This document shows positions 1-10,903 of a DNA stretch of 64,000 nt, in pieces (position 1 is the stretch's first letter; each line of letters begins with the position of its first letter). The notes beneath the pieces were generated by a model. It did not search any database, was not told the origin of the DNA, and saw only the letters and a program-made list of their open reading frames with translations. This DNA is from Metaphire vulgaris. Its lineage: Eukaryota > Annelida > Clitellata > Crassiclitellata > Megascolecidae. Made by a program: the position numbers and the translations under genes. The stretch spans positions 5,842,225 through 5,906,224 of the forward strand of contig CM030837.1 of the NCBI GenBank assembly GCA_018105865.1, in the 5' to 3' direction.

Positions 1-240
1 CATGCTTATGAGTTTTTGTAATGACCTGGGCAATAGAATTCTGAATCCCTTGAAGCTTTTGCCTATTAGATTTGGCCATACCATCATAAAGGGAATTGCA
101 ATAATTAAGTCAACTGCTGACAATGGCAATGGCCAGAGGAATCAGAGCAGGTTTGGGCACAAGATCATGAATTAGATATTGTTACTAGTCCTGACGAGAT
201 AGGTCTTGAGGCTATTGAAGATGTCAAGAGACTGCACATT
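1..240 (-). mobile_element. LINE reverse-transcriptase fragment, antisense
   Basis: The stretch reads on the minus strand like the C-terminal RT region at 52386-52500 (shared CAGAATTC-type segment and LQRIQN-like sequence). It is cut by the window edge and decays towards 240. Confidence 0.5.
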
Positions 241-253
241 TCTGATGATCAAG

Positions 254-262
254 ATATATATT

Positions 263-297
<35 letters not shown>
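254..297. repeat. (TA)n(TG)n microsatellite
   Basis: Alternating purine-pyrimidine run. Confidence 0.9.
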
Positions 298-431
298 AAA
301 AATATGGTTAAATTAAAAAAATGTATGTTATGTACATAAAATTGTTTGTACATAAAATTTATTTCTATGTATAATACACACCCACAACTTGTACTGATTT
401 TTTAAGGGAAAAAAGTGCATCTTATACGCAA

Positions 432-1120
432 GATAATACGGTACCTTCTTTTGCTTATCAGCAGTTTGAACAGACGTTGTGTTGTTGGTGGGCGCCAATA
501 GTACACCTTGCCCCGGGCGCCGAATACCCTCGTTACGCCTCTGTCAAGTGCTCATCTTGCACTGTTTACAGTTCAACAGTGACTAATAGATTTACTTACA
601 AAAGCATTATCAAATTTATATCTGCAATTTCTGCCATATATTTTTGGATGAAGTACCATATTTATATTTTTTAATACTCTTATTTTCTGGCTTTCATAGA
701 CCCTGAAATATTTGTAGGCCCTAGGCACAGCCACAGGCATAGCATCCTAATGGCCACTATGGCTTTAGCCATGGGCGGCACACATGATGGGGGCAGCAAA
801 TTTTGGAATCAACCTGTTTTTTTTGCTTGTCGTGTTGTCAAGGAGTTTTGTAAAAGGGGCGGCGGCGACGGCGACCTTTTTTTATTTATATTTGCTTGTC
901 GGGTTGTCGAGGAGTTTTGTCAAAGGGGCAGAGAAATTTTGAAGGGGCGGCAAATTTACAAATTTAGCGGCTACGACCTTTTTTGCTTATCAGGTGTAAT
1001 AAGAGTGAAATTATGGCGGCATTTTTTGCCAGAAGCCATAGGCGGCATGAGTGTATGCTACACCACTGGGCACAGTGCCTACTGTGCCTAATGGCTAAAG
1101 CGGCCCTGATAATACGGTAC
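432..1120. repeat. MITE-like insertion with TTGCTTGTC cores
   Basis: A 13-bp direct repeat GATAATACGGTAC is found at 432-444 and 1108-1120. Between them lie three copies of a TTTTGCTTGTC/TTGCTTATCA motif, GGGGCGGC stretches and a right side ending GCGGCCCTG. Flanking 405-431 and 1140-1175 share AAAAAGTGC...ATA..CAAGATAAT-type sequence, so the insertion may lie inside another repeat copy. Boundaries are uncertain. Confidence 0.4.
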
Positions 1121-1432
1121 TTGCCCAGACTCTGATTTGGTAAAAAAGTGCTTATTTATACCAGAGATAATGCGGTTATTATTGTTAATTAATTAAGAAT
1201 TTTATTTCTAAAGTATCAATTTCTTTATCAGAATGTCATATGTATCAGATATGTCATATAAAATGTTTCTTATTAATCTGCAATCACATATTACCGGTAA
1301 ATTGTTGGCCTTATTTAGTTAAAGTTAGAAAGTTAGAAAGGAATTAAATAGATTTCTGATTAAATTCTCAGTGTGTGATTACCCTGTGTGGTAATTTATT
1401 ATATTTTAAAATGTGAGCTATATATATATATA

Positions 1433-3765
1433 TTAGGGTGGTCCTCAAATGTACACAAAATTTTAAAAGTAGATGTTATTGAAGTGCTTTTTGTTCAAAC
1501 TGTTCATTTTCTAATAAAAACCATTGGTACCAAGTTTGGCATTCATAGACCCTTATTAACCACTGTCACACTTACATTGAAAATTACAAACAGGGTCATT
1601 CCATGACAACGCAGCCAGTATTTAGACAATTGTTCACCACACCATCTCAGATCTGCAAGAAATTTGTAGGGCTTGAAGTACAGCTCAAGTTGAGTAACTC
1701 TTGAAATTTTCAGCTAGTTTTGTCAAAAACTCTCAGAAATATGATATTTTGAAGATACGAGGCTAATCGCGAGTCAACGCTACGTGTTAAGTTTTACGAT
1801 TTTTGAAGTTTAATATCTTGAGAAAAACAGCAGATCTCAGGCTGAAATTTGCAATGTGCATACACTTTTCCCAGCTGAGTTGACTGGTGTATTAATCTTT
1901 ATCATAGGTGCTACACAGCATGCTCTAAAAATGTCCAAACATCCCATAGCAGCCAGTTTTCACCGATATTTGGCCTGGTAATACCATGAATCAGCAAAAC
2001 GTTAGACTATGTATGTTGTGCTTTTATGTAACTACGTATATGTATTCATCAATTGCAGACAGGATTTCTGTCATTGATGAGACCTTGTACCCACTATGTT
2101 CATACCAATATTTAGATGCGACACTAATAACAAATGTCCTTTAAAAGTAGTCCAATTATTTAGTACCAAAAAGGCATTAAACCAAAAACTGTTGAACTTT
2201 ATGCCACTGTAATCAAGACTATTGCAAAGTTATCATAATAGTCAATGAGTTCTATGATGTATCACTGGCATACGGATCGGTGTCATCGACTAGATGCTGG
2301 CTCTTCTGTGCATTAGTTAACTGCTTGTGATGCCCCTCAACAGCTTGTAGCAAGTGTTGTCATTGTTGAGGCAGTTTCTATCTAGTGAAGACCGAGTCCT
2401 TGTTGTGGTTCTGAGCAAAAAAGGCTATTCCAGTCGAAACATTGCAGCAAAGGTCGGCTGTAATCAAAGCATGGTTGTGCGCATTTTACTGAAACACAAG
2501 GATACCAAAAGTACGACAGATCGACCCCGTTGCGGTCGGCCCAGGAAGTCAGCCACCAGAGGCAATAGAGTCCTGATCAGAACATCTCCTGATAACCGGA
2601 AGCTAACGTTTCCTGAACTTCTTCTGAGGGAAAACTATATAAGTCATTAGTAAGGCCTTGTCTAGAATACTGTGTTGTGTCAGTCATGAGAGAAAGTTTT
2701 CTTCAGTGATGAAAGCACATTTTGCAGTCTATGGAACCATGGCAAGATTTTTGTAAGAAGGTTTCCACATGAAGAATAGAAGCCGGAGTGCCTAAGCATG
2801 TCAGTGAAGCATCCAACGAAAGTTATGGTGTGGGGATTCATGGCAGCCAGTGGGTTTGGAAGACTAGATATTGTTGACTGGTTGGTAAATGCAGAGAAAT
2901 ACATTGACATTCTAGAGAAATTCTAGAGAAATGTATGCTGCCATCAGCTAAACAGCTATTTCCTAGCAAGTATTTGTTTCAGGACTACAATGCACCCTGT
3001 CTCAGAGCGAAAATTGTTGCCTGTTGGAAGAAGAATCATGGAGTTCAATCCATTGATTAGCCGGCTCAGTCACCTGATCTTGACACTATTGAGAACTTGT
3101 AGTATAAAGTGTCAGCCGAGATTACCAAGAATCAGCCGCAGAAAAGGCGCGAGCTGATTGAGTCTCTAATTGCAGCCTGGAATCACATCATAACACATGA
3201 GCACCTTGTCAAACTGGTCCATTCCATGCCACACAGATGTTATTTAGTCAGAAAGAACAAGGGATGGCCCATAAAGTACTAATGGCCACAATAAATAAAA
3301 ACGGCCCTTTCAAGGCTACCTTATAAAATTCAAAAGCGCATATTGAGCTAAAGTAGTTAGCAAACCATATCAGTGACCATATCATGCAAACTCCCATGTG
3401 ACCATTTTAGTAAAGATTCGAGAAATCACACAGTGGCCATATTTCCTCATAAAAATCTGGGAAAAGTGCATAATCAAGTGACATCACACACAGAAACAGA
3501 GGCAGAATGAAAATTGATACAAACAATATATGATAGCAACCAATTCTACAAGAAAATCTGATAATAATATAAAAAATTATTAAATTACTTCGGTTTTGCA
3601 GCCGATGCAAGACTTTTTCACACACTGTAAATATAGGGGTCGTGTGACAGTACTAAATATGTTTAGATTCGATTGGAATTTTTCCCAATTTGTTTTTATC
3701 CCAAATGGAACAGGAAAATGCAAAAGCACTTTGAAAAAGTTTAACTTTGCTTTTGAGGACCACCT

Positions 3766-3768
<3 letters not shown>
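1433..3768 (+). mobile_element. Degenerate Tc1/mariner element with long inverted ends
   Basis: The ends TTAGGGTGGTCCTCAAA (1433) and its near inverse TTTGAGGACCACCTAA (ending 3768) abut TA-rich flanks, as expected for TA-targeting Tc1 elements. Inverted similarity continues inward for roughly 150 bp (for example GTGCTTTT and CTGTCACAC in both arms). Confidence 0.7.
2354..3290 (+). pseudogene. Broken Tc1-like transposase
   Basis: The first frame (2354-2650) has an N-terminal helix-turn-helix region and TDRPRCGRPRKS, the usual Tc1 linker. Frames then jump: SDESTFCSLWNHGK, VMVWGFMAASGFG, the DYNAPC catalytic block and SPDLDTIENL follow in different frames with stops. The order matches Tc1 transposases, so this is one inactivated copy. 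Confidence 0.75.
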
Positions 3769-3770
<2 letters not shown>

Positions 3771-3844
<74 letters not shown>

Positions 3845-3858
3845 ACACACACACACAT
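3771..3858. repeat. (TA)n(CA)n microsatellite
   Basis: Dinucleotide run directly at the right end of the Tc1-like element. The left end also abuts (TA)n. Confidence 0.9.
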
Positions 3859-4749
3859 ATACGTATATAATATACACACATCTATATAGCTTACATTGTA
3901 AATGAGATTTTTATTTGAGCAGACCAGAAAGAGTTGCATTGTTGTTTACTTACTCATCTCGTCTCTAACTGAAGAGATGACTGAATGTGCTTTATGTGTG
4001 TGCGTGTACAGTGACAGCTTGATGCATGAGCTAATGAATCTTCCTTATTTTTCGTGTCTTGATTAGTCACAAAATTTTTTAATTTCTTCCCTTCAGCAGG
4101 AAGTCAGTCGCAGTCCAATAGCATTTCTATAGCAGAAAAATAAGCATTCAAGGTGGTTATTGGTATGGAAATTTCCATTTTTTGCAGGACGTTATGGTCT
4201 GTTAACTGTGAGTGCTTGCTCTTCATTTGAGTTGTGCTTGATATACTGCAGTACAAGGAGACTCCACCCTATTCAAAAGGAGTTTGCTAACAACCAACTT
4301 CTCTTCTGTCCAGTATTTTCAGCACTGATAGCAGGATCATTAAGCTTTACGCTCACATTGGGAGATTTTTGCTCCATTGGTTGCCGTGGATATCATGGAG
4401 TGGGTGACCGATTTTACTCATGTAAGCTGAAGCAGTAATATTGTTATCAATTTGGAGAATTTCATATTTTCATTTTGACAGAAGTTTATTCCATTGCATG
4501 CATTTCTAGTATTGAATATTGTCTTTTGTTTTGTGCAGATTTTTTTGTTCCTTAGATTTCTTGTTCTAAGGCTTGTCGAATTCATCGTGCAATTTTATTG
4601 CAACTCATTTTGTGATGTACATATTTTAGGATTTAATAATTGTATGGCAACACTCATTAGCTCTATTTCTTGTCAACCATGCGACCCCATTGCATGACCC
4701 TGTTCCCGATCCCGTTGAGTTTCATGTGCCATGAACATATGTATCCTTA

Positions 4750-5052
4750 GACAGAGGTAAAGGCAAAAAGGTAAAGGTAGGTACCGTACTTGAGTCCAAG
4801 TGTTGGGTTCCAGCACTTATCTCCGGTATTAGGCAATCAGCGACATAGGTGGTATAAACCATTAATCTGGGGTAGGTTGCCATTAGTTACCCCAGACCCA
4901 CGTTTTACCTTCGCAGCTTAACGCTGCTCCTCAGTTTGCCACCGCCCTCTAGCGAGTAAGGCTGAATCGACCTTAGGGTTCCTGCGAGATCGAACCCATG
5001 ACTTTCTGCTCCATTGTCCAACACTGTTACCACTCTGAACTTCTGCCCCCTT
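4750..5052 (-). mobile_element. tRNA-derived SINE (family A)
   Basis: On the minus strand the head carries a pol III A-box-like GTGGTAACAGTGTTGG and a B box GGGTTCGATCTC, then a body with CCTAAGGTCGA and TCGCTAGAGGGCG, ending in TACCTTTACC-type tail repeats. The same body occurs at 52100-52230 and the same tail at 11387-11400. Confidence 0.65.
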
Positions 5053-5250
5053 AGACAGAAAGGGAGACTTAATCAGTCTGAAATGAAATGTCCTCAACCT
5101 GAGCACAAACATGGACTTGTTGCCTTCTGATCTCTGCTTGAAATATATGATTTTCTAGTGGTTTTAACCATTCACAGTCTGAGTGATCTTATTGTATTGG
5201 CTCTTTGCAAATGATTTGTTGCATTATATTGTATTGAGTGTGATGAGAAT

Positions 5251-5477
5251 CAGGCCTGAGGAGAGGGGGGTGCAGCCGGTACATTTTACTGGGGCCCATG
5301 GAGTTTTCAGGGGCCCAGATCTGGTGATGATAAGATATATTTTTGCTTGTCAGGCTGTTTTTGGAGAGTTTGTAACATTTTTTTGTTTGTCAGGTCTTTT
5401 TGGATACTTAATAGATGTTTCTTAAGGGCCCGCACATTTTTTTGTTCTGGGGCCCGAAATTTCTCTCGGCGGCCCTG
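5251..5477. mobile_element. hAT-like MITE with 8-bp target duplication
   Basis: Ends CAGGCCTGAGGAG and CGGCGGCCCTG. The 8-bp direct repeat ATGAGAAT flanks it (5243-5250 and 5478-5485). It contains two TTTTGCTTGTCAGG-type motifs and is a diverged relative of the element at 36453. Confidence 0.75.
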
Positions 5478-5599
5478 ATGAGAATTATTTTGGATGTGTT
5501 GGTGGAGGATATTGATATCCTTGATAAAGCAATGATTGCAGTATACTTTGAATAGGTGTAGAAAATTTCTGATAGTGACCGTGTATTAAAGTTGTTAAA

Positions 5600-5720
5600 G
5601 TAGGGAATGACCGAATGAGTATTTTCCAGCAGACACCGGATCCAGGTATTTTGGGTCAACATTTGCCAGATCCAGATCCAAAGCGAATATGACTGCACAG
5701 AATTAGAATGGCCCTTACTT
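5600..5720 (-). repeat. Dispersed GGATCC-rich repeat, copy 1
   Basis: The minus strand matches 22610-22760: both contain TTGACCCAAAA, GGATCC and GGAAAATAC in the same order, with a following GTCATTC. No ORF or inverted ends are seen. Confidence 0.5.
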
Positions 5721-5901
5721 ACTACGTACTAAAGTTACCAGTTACCATTAGGCCTAATCACTTAATACCCACTACTCAGTTATCATATGCAACCTCAACT
5801 GATTCTTTGTTTGATGTAGTTCCGATTAAGTTTGAAGTTTGTGGGTGTATTCGTTAACTTCAATTAAGTTGCATTTCATTAAAACATGAAATGTGACAAT
5901 A

Positions 5902-6348
5902 CAGAGGCGTAGCAAGGGTATCCGACGCCGGGGGCAAAGTGTATCGTTGGCGCCTCCAACAGTGCTGACGAGCAAAAAAGGTAATCACATCATTCTCTCG
6001 GCGCCCCTCCCCTCAACTCTCTACGGTGACCCTCTCCTTATACTCCTGACGAGCAAAAAAGGTCACCACACTTCTTTCTTCTTATTTATTATGTATTTGA
6101 CTGTTTAACTTACCCCAAAAACCCGATTTTGGTGCCCCCTCACCTCGGCGCCCGGGGGCATATTATTATTATTATTATTACTAAGATAATTTTTATAGCG
6201 CTGTAACATGGTGTTAAGTACCAAAATCAAAAGCACTTTGACAACGCTAACATGTCAATGGTGGACAGAAGATGGCGATGTTGAAGTCCACTCGGATGAA
6301 GAAAAACAAAAATATGCCCCCACCTGCCCCCTCTTCACTATGCCTCTG
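5902..6348. mobile_element. hAT-like MITE with nested LINE tail
   Basis: Terminal CAGAGGCGTAGCAAGGG and CTTCACTATGCCTCTG, flanked by TGACAATA (5894-5901 and 6349-6356). It carries two TGACGAGCAAAAAAGGT motifs. A minus-strand LINE 3' tail (about 6157-6305) interrupts it. Confidence 0.75.
6157..6305 (-). mobile_element. LINE 3' end fragment
   Basis: On the minus strand it ends TTACAGCGCTATAAAAATTA followed by an (AAT)n tail. It matches the + strand copy near 24015-24126 (CATTGACATGT, AGCGTTGTCAAAG). Confidence 0.55.
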
Positions 6349-6359
6349 TGACAATAAGA

Positions 6360-8490
6360 TTCTGATTCGGTAGTTTAGTGACATCATAAGTATTTGGTGA
6401 ATCTGAATATGCTAGCAGTTGGCTCAGGCTAGGGCTGGGGTGGGGTGGGCAACCTTTCTTTATGAAGTGCCGGATGAGTCCCAGCCATAAGTCGAGTGGG
6501 TTACATCAGGACAGGAACATGCACTTCTTAATGTCAATAAAGTAAAATTGATTTGTGAAGTTCATGTTTGTCTAGTCAAACAGTTGTACAAAGAAGACAC
6601 CACATTTTAAAGAAGACAAAATATAATGTTAGTTTCTCAACATTTATTTATTATTAATGAGATTTTTACAGCTGAGAAAATTTCCGACAAGTTTTTTGTA
6701 GTCACATTTTAAGTTACTTATTGATATGCACATGAATGACTGGTGATTAACATCCGTTAACAAAGACCTATTTTTGATTAAAGTGAGTCAGGTTATTTTC
6801 TTTCAAAAGCCTTAAGAAAAGGATAAGCTTGTGAAAAGACTTAACACTTATATACAATTCATGTTCAAGCATTATTTTTCCTTACAACTTCACATACAAT
6901 TCATTAAGTTTTTTTAACATGTCCACAACAAATGCAAAGTCACACAGCCAATCTTAGTTTGCCATTTGTCCAGAAATTCACAATTTGTGCTTTTCATTTC
7001 CAAAGAATACACAATTAGGTAGTTGTTTTATCACACTACCCATACATGTGCAATTTAATGTCACACATTAATGCAAGTGGTCATGATGTACCAGAAAAAT
7101 TCAATTAATATAAATATTTTAAAGCACAGCAATTTTTTCAAAGCTTTATTAACAGTTAGGCATCTCCTTATTGATATGTCAACTTGGTTTTGAAATCGGT
7201 TGAGTGGTCTAGGCCATAATAAGGGTACCCAGACCTCTGTGCACCTTTCATGGCTACACTTATGGTAGAAACTGCTCCTGGACTGATGACTTAATTTATT
7301 GAGCTGGCTTTGACCAATTTTTACTCAGAGGGCAGCAGTTTAACATGATGACTTGTTTATACAAAATTTTAATATTACCATAGATAACTATCCACATTCA
7401 TAGTCAGATTTAGTTGTCAACATATGTAGTTGTAAAAACTTACTAGCATGATATATAATATTGAATCAATAGTCCCCCTTCTCTGGATGAACTTCTGCTG
7501 CCTATCTTGATGTTATTCTTTCTGGCTGCCTATCAAGGGCTTGATATTTTCCAACCTCAACCTGCGACCTGAGCCATGGACTACTAGTAGTCCATGCCTG
7601 AGCAGTTATGTATTTGGGATCTTCCTGTAATGTGATAATGTGATTTATAATATGGATATTGTGATTGTGATAATTTGATTATAATATGGACATTATGATG
7701 GGGTGTGTCCTCGTTTTGGTCTAATGGGCACGTAACCTGACACTTCTTTCTCTATCTTCATCCTCTCAAAGGCTCTTGATAGTGTCTCTTTATGATAGGC
7801 GGATTACCGTCTGTGCAGCCAGTAGGGAGTTGGTGGTGTGACATGGTTATGAGCAATATTGACTCTCAAAGACAACATGGCATACAGCCAAAGAAGGCAA
7901 TTCCGTTAGAACTTCCTTCCTGTTATTGTGACTCTGTGATTTAACCTTCCTTTCTGCCTAAATGCGTGGATGGTTGGACAGAACCCTAGGCAGATAAAAT
8001 AACGTTATTTCTCCCTAAATCAAACATGTATTTATAATGAATTAATTGGTGTGGGGAAAGACCATAAAATTTATCCCAGAAAACATCAAAGGATGTATGG
8101 TAAATGATAATCTGTCATTGATAAAGTCTTTGTGCTTGTGTGTGTGTGTGTGTGTGTATGTGCAGTCTGCTCCTCTTAATGTCACTTACCTATATGTTTT
8201 TATGTTACTTTTGATATGATATCCCAGCATTTGTGATACCAAGTGCCTATGCCGTTATGTTCAAATTTTGTTTTAAGGTCGACTCTGATTTGCCGTGTTT
8301 GCTCTATGTATGTATATAATTTAAGTTACCACTGATGTGCAAATTGCATTGCGTTTTTATTGTGTCGTTTATTTACAGCAGACTTTTTATTTATTTATCA
8401 CTGAGCTCTGCAGCCCATATTATGGTTATGGTTACTAGCCCATAGCAAGCATAAGTCTTATATTTCCTTAACAGTACTTTGAAACACATT
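6360..8490. other. Intergenic, nothing recognised
   Basis: AT-rich DNA without long frames on either strand. A short (TG)n lies at 8137-8159. No conserved motif or transposon end is visible. Confidence 0.5.
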
Positions 8491-8580
8491 TTAACTCCTT
8501 AACTGTGTATTTAACTGTAACTCAATGTAAAATGGACGGATATATCTGGGATCCCCAGTTAAGGGGTTAATCTTCCTTCA
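8491..8580. mobile_element. Tiny piggyBac-like MITE, copy 1
   Basis: TTAA at both ends (8491-8494 and 8577-8580), then CTCCTTAACTG inward against CAGTTAAGGGG, about 80 bp apart. The core TAACTCAATGTAAAATGGAC is the inverse complement, with one change, of the core at 13560-13640. Confidence 0.65.
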
Positions 8581-9300
8581 TTGTTTGAATATGTCCATTT
8601 ATATGATTGATCTGTGAGCTGTTAAACAACTTTGGGAAGACACACTTTGTGTCTGCTTTGCATTGCTTATTATGTTTGGGTTCATTAGTGAAATAATCTC
8701 TTGTATTATATTTTGACAATTTGAAAATTACAGACAAGAAAGACAAGACATTACTGCATAATTGTAGGAGTTAAAGCAGCTAAAGCTAACTCTATGTAAG
8801 TAACTGAATAGTAGTGAATACTAGTAACTTTGTGTACATGTTATAGTGATGATCATTATAATAAGTAGAGAAAAATAGCAGAGGAATGATAACTCAGTTG
8901 CATAATACAGCCTGCTTGCAAAAATGAGCACTTTGGATTTCGTAATTAATAATTATATTTGGATTGATCTAAATCATTGAACAGGTGGCTGTTAAATCTG
9001 GACTAAAATAATTTTCCTACGCAATGAAAGTAAGCATTACTAATTTTCGCCTGTTTCCTCTGTTAGGTTTTTGATTAATTTATTAAACAACTAAATAACT
9101 ATTCTATGCTTTTGGCAGAATTAATAAAGAAAAATAGATTTAATTGTCACTTGTTGTAAAGCTTGCTTGTTGATAATCCTTAAAACAAAAAACTGCAAAA
9201 TTGAAGACTTAAAGGTTGACAATTTACAACTATTTCGCAGTGCAAAACTAAGCCAAATTGATCCGCGACAACTGGGTACCGCCGAATGGGCCCCGGACAA

Positions 9301-9428
9301 CTGGGCCCGCCAACTGGGTAACGGGACATCTGGGTAACGGGACATCTGGGTAACGGGACATCTGGGTAACGGGACATCTGGGTAACGGGACATCTGGGTA
9401 ACGGGACATCTGGGTAACGGGATATCTA
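9301..9428. repeat. 16-bp minisatellite
   Basis: About seven near-perfect units of GGGTAACGGGACATCT, with degenerate related units (GACAACTGGG, GCCAACTGGG) just before. It is followed directly by a (TAC)n microsatellite. Confidence 0.9.
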
Positions 9429-9436
9429 CTACTACA

Positions 9437-9493
<57 letters not shown>
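9429..9493. repeat. (TAC)n microsatellite
   Basis: Nearly pure trinucleotide run of about 20 units adjoining the 16-bp minisatellite. Confidence 0.9.
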
Positions 9494-9494
<1 letters not shown>

Positions 9495-10086
9495 ACCATT
9501 AATAGCAATAATAATAATGATAGTAATAATAATGATAATTATTTGAAAGGTTTCAGTGATAGCCAAAAAAATGGCTTTATGCTCAACAAAAGACACTGTT
9601 TTGATCACTAAATAGCTAATTGGGTTATGTTTGAAATATAGCAATAATGAGAAGGTCAAGTAGCCTGCACATATTGGTACTTCATGTTACTTGGAGTTTT
9701 TAAAAACATTATATCATTCAATTTACTGTCAGCAAGGCTGTTATTTAGTGTGGTAGAAGAGTATAAAACTAACCTTGTTCAATCCAAATATAGTAATATA
9801 AAAATATAAAGTTAGTACAGGATCAAAATATATTCATAATCATTGATTAAAACCTTTTCAGAACCTTTTCTCCTTGTTCAATTAAAATATATTAATACCA
9901 AAATATAAAGTTACATTCATAATCATTGTGAACCTTTTCAGTTAGGTTGCTTGTTTGTGAGAAAGATTTTGCAGTCGACTACTGTATAATTGCTCTAATA
10001 TATCGAGACTGACGATTGGGAAGACTATTATAATTTCTACTTTGAACTTCATGATACTCAAAGCTATTTACTTCTGGTTTCAGCAA

Positions 10087-10903
10087 ATGGATGAAAGAGC
10101 TCAAGAGCGTGAATGTTTCCTACAGAAGTACTATCATCACCTCGTTCGATGCATTGAGCCTGGCCTGTTCTATTCTTGGCTGCGGTCGAAGACGGTTCTG
10201 AGTGAAGATGAACAAGAAGACGTGGAAACAAAATATAAGATCAGAAGTCTACGTGCTGGTGAATTTTTATCATATAAATGTTAAACTTTGTACCTGGATT
10301 TATAGATTCCTGATTACAAAAAGGTTAAATGGAATTGTTTTCTTTAAGGGCATAATGAATGTAGATGCTAATTAACCTCCTTTCCGATAAGAGGTAAGCA
10401 GCTAAAGAGCCTACACTGTATGACGAAGGAATTTGATGCTGAAATGGTTAACTATTGAATGGCGTGCCTCTATTATTGACACATTCGGGTGTCCAATGAT
10501 TGCCCATGTACGCATCTTGCCCTGAGGCAAAACCAGGCGAACAATGAGCGGGTATGTGCTTCAGAAACAATGTAACGCTTTTAGAATGGAAATCTGCCAA
10601 AGAATCTAAGGACAAGGAGGTTAATGAGCAAAAATAGATGTATTGCAGTAATTGGGTTTGGTGTATTCTGTTCTGACTTGCTTACCAGCAACACTTGTGT
10701 GAGTCATGCTGCCTCTAGTCTAGTGTGAAAGACAAACTGTGAATTACATTTCCAACGTTTTGCTGCTGTTTTAGGACACTTGATCGATTTGATGATGAGA
10801 AAAGGTGAAGCAGGTTACGTTGCCTTCCTGGAATGTTTAGAATATCTCTATCCGGACCTCTATAAGGAGTTGACTGGAAAGGAGGCCAACCCTCCGCCAA
10901 AGG
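10087..10903 (+). CDS. CARD-encoding exons 1-2
   Basis: The acceptor TTCTGGTTTCAG precedes the first coding exon and ATG 10087 is its first in-frame start. Exon 1 ends at 10258 (phase 1). Exon 2 runs 10775-10903, after a TTTTAG acceptor and before GTATGA. Together they give a death-fold CARD of about 90 residues ending in the ELTGKE motif that closes the CARD in CARD9 and CARD11. In human CARD9/11 this domain contacts BCL10. Confidence 0.88.

Noticed and set aside
3580..3939. 119-codon minus-strand ORF
   Set aside because: It is mostly a translated (TA)n microsatellite plus the Tc1-like inverted arm.
9121..9508. Several overlapping minus-strand ORFs rich in Pro, Arg and Ser
   Set aside because: They are translations of the 16-bp minisatellite and the TAC run in successive frames.
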